Notes under the pieces: model-generated | Told to the model about the DNA's origin: nothing | The model's input: the letters and a program-made list of their open reading frames with translations, nothing else | Database searches by the model: none | DNA from: Acidobacteriota bacterium | GTDB lineage: Bacteria > Acidobacteriota > Vicinamibacteria > Vicinamibacterales > UBA2999 | Assembly (NCBI GenBank): GCA_016871195.1 | Contig: VFZN01000018.1 | Location: 1 to 58,468, forward strand | Length of the DNA: 58,468 nt | Reading direction: 5' to 3' | Part shown: positions 57,726 to 58,468 of the stretch, piece after piece | How the letters are laid out: every line of letters starts with the position of its first letter | How positions within the stretch are numbered: the first letter of the stretch is position 1 | Position numbers and translations under genes: made by a program

Positions 57726-58468
57726 AATGACCGCCCGTGACGATTTCGCCCTGCCGCAGCACGCGGAACGTGAAGGAGACGGTCGACAGTTTGCCACCCC
57801 GCTGGAACTGGACCCACGCCTTGTAGCGCCCGGCCTTCGGAAACAGGGTGTGGAAGGTGACGTCCGGCCCGCCCCCTTCCTTGATGTCCGTGCCCTCCAG
57901 CGTTTCCTCCGGGTGAGCGTGAATGTATTCGGTCAGTTCCTCGTTGACGATGAGCGCATGGCCGAAGGCCCCCAGGTAGCGCTGCAGGTCTCTGACAGGC
58001 TGGCCGGTGGCTTCGTCGACAAAATGCAGGGGCAGGTCAAGGTCTTCGGAGGCGACCAGCGACGTCGGGGAGGTGCGCAATTCGGCGATGACGCCGCCCT
58101 CGCGCTTGGTCCAGGATGTGTCGAGCGTCAGGGTGGGCACCTGTGCCTGCACGTCGCCGTCGAAGCCGGCGGTGACCACCGGCGTCAGCAGCACCTGTCC
58201 GCTGCCGCCCACCGGAAAAAAGTCGGAGATCAGCACATAGTGCCCGGGCTTGGGCAGGGTCACCGTCAGCGCAAACACCCCGTCGGGCTGGCGCACCGGG
58301 TGCTCGTGCATGAAGACGGATGTGTCGCGGCTCAGGACGAAGACGTGGTAGGGCATGTCATGCACCACGGCATAGTCGGTCACTGGCGAGCGCGACACGG
58401 GGTCTTCCACATGGAACCGGAACGTGGTGGGCTGGCCGGCCCTCACGACCCTCGGAACAGTCTCGACG
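57724..58468 (-). CDS. YtkA/FixH-like extracytoplasmic protein, 5' end cut by window edge
   Basis: At least 248 codons; the frame is open to the right edge (VETVPRVVRAGQ), so the true start lies outside. Two beta-sandwich units follow: TTFRFHVED with HDMPYHVFVLSRD and MHEHPVRQPDG, and DLPLHFVDEATGQPV with FGHALIVNEELTEYIHAHP. The repeated H-x-H / HAHP patterns resemble copper- or heavy-metal-binding YtkA-like domains. Convergent with the cytochrome gene; probably periplasmic. Confidence 0.7.
   Translation of the reverse strand, partial: VETVPRVVRAGQPTTFRFHVEDPVSRSPVTDYAVVHDMPYHVFVLSRDTSVFMHEHPVRQPDGVFALTVTLPKPGHYVLISDFFPVGGSGQVLLTPVVTAGFDGDVQAQVPTLTLDTSWTKREGGVIAELRTSPTSLVASEDLDLPLHFVDEATGQPVRDLQRYLGAFGHALIVNEELTEYIHAHPEETLEGTDIKEGGGPDVTFHTLFPKAGRYKAWVQFQRGGKLSTVSFTFRVLRQGEIVTGGH

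Overview
The window is a GC-rich (about two-thirds G+C), tightly packed bacterial chromosome segment. Gram-negative outer-membrane genes are present: waaA, lpxK, a lauroyl-type acyltransferase and two GT9 heptosyltransferases. Secreted M28, M20, Ntn and FAH-family hydrolases and cytochrome c / beta-propeller proteins are also present. The mix looks most like Acidobacteriota (Vicinamibacteria-type). That assignment is an inference from gene content, not from a marker-gene tree. I see no prophage, insertion sequence or CRISPR array.

Layout. 1-8.2 kb: a cut secreted phosphatase-like gene, an alpha/beta hydrolase with a DUF1801 gene, a choloylglycine-hydrolase-type secreted amidase, a large PLD nuclease-SF2 helicase-DUF3427 protein, two small membrane proteins and a Sel1-repeat protein. 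8.3-13.0 kb: the most unusual locus. Four genes are joined by 4-nt stop/start overlaps: MoxR-type AAA ATPase, an unknown 160-aa protein, a DUF2201/VWA metallopeptidase-like protein, and a divergent S-adenosylmethionine synthetase (MetK). They are preceded by a strong sigma70 promoter and a leader that I read by eye as a SAM-I (S-box) riboswitch. A SAM sensor controlling a chelatase-like AAA/VWA pair together with a SAM synthetase is the best candidate here for an undescribed system. 13.0-24.8 kb: FAH-family hydrolase, M20 peptidase, tRNA nucleotidyltransferase, threonine-dehydratase-like enzyme, M28 peptidase, atypical SDR, a protein with a degenerate diadenylate-cyclase domain, infA, a DEAD-box helicase, a small Cys-rich protein and a BRCT/MerR-like/TPR protein. 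24.8-34 kb: a giant NfnB-NfnA-like fusion flavoprotein, thiS-thiG, a coiled-coil methyltransferase, a HAD phosphatase, a DegT aminotransferase and an LhgO-like oxidase.

34.2-39.8 kb (minus): holB-pdxA-smpB-wecE-rmlD-gmd, a mixed housekeeping and nucleotide-sugar operon. Next come tRNA-Asp and tRNA-Val and the divergent ubiX. 40.8-49.7 kb (minus): a nine-gene, almost gapless lipid A/inner-core operon, waaA-lpxK-lpxL-like-waaF-gmhB-hldE kinase-[WecA-like::HldE nucleotidyltransferase fusion]-GT9-ICMT. It covers Kdo transfer, lipid A phosphorylation and acylation, ADP-heptose synthesis and heptose transfer. 49.8-52.7 kb (plus): gap-pgk-tpiA. 52.7-58.5 kb: AmpG-like permease, YtxJ bacilliredoxin, CrcB fluoride channel with an integrase-repeat-like protein, and a secreted beta-propeller/cytochrome c pair convergent on a cut YtkA-like gene.

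Start codons were adjusted where Shine-Dalgarno sites, stop/start overlaps, signal peptides or family N-termini argued for it. All family names rest on motifs read by eye; no database search was run.
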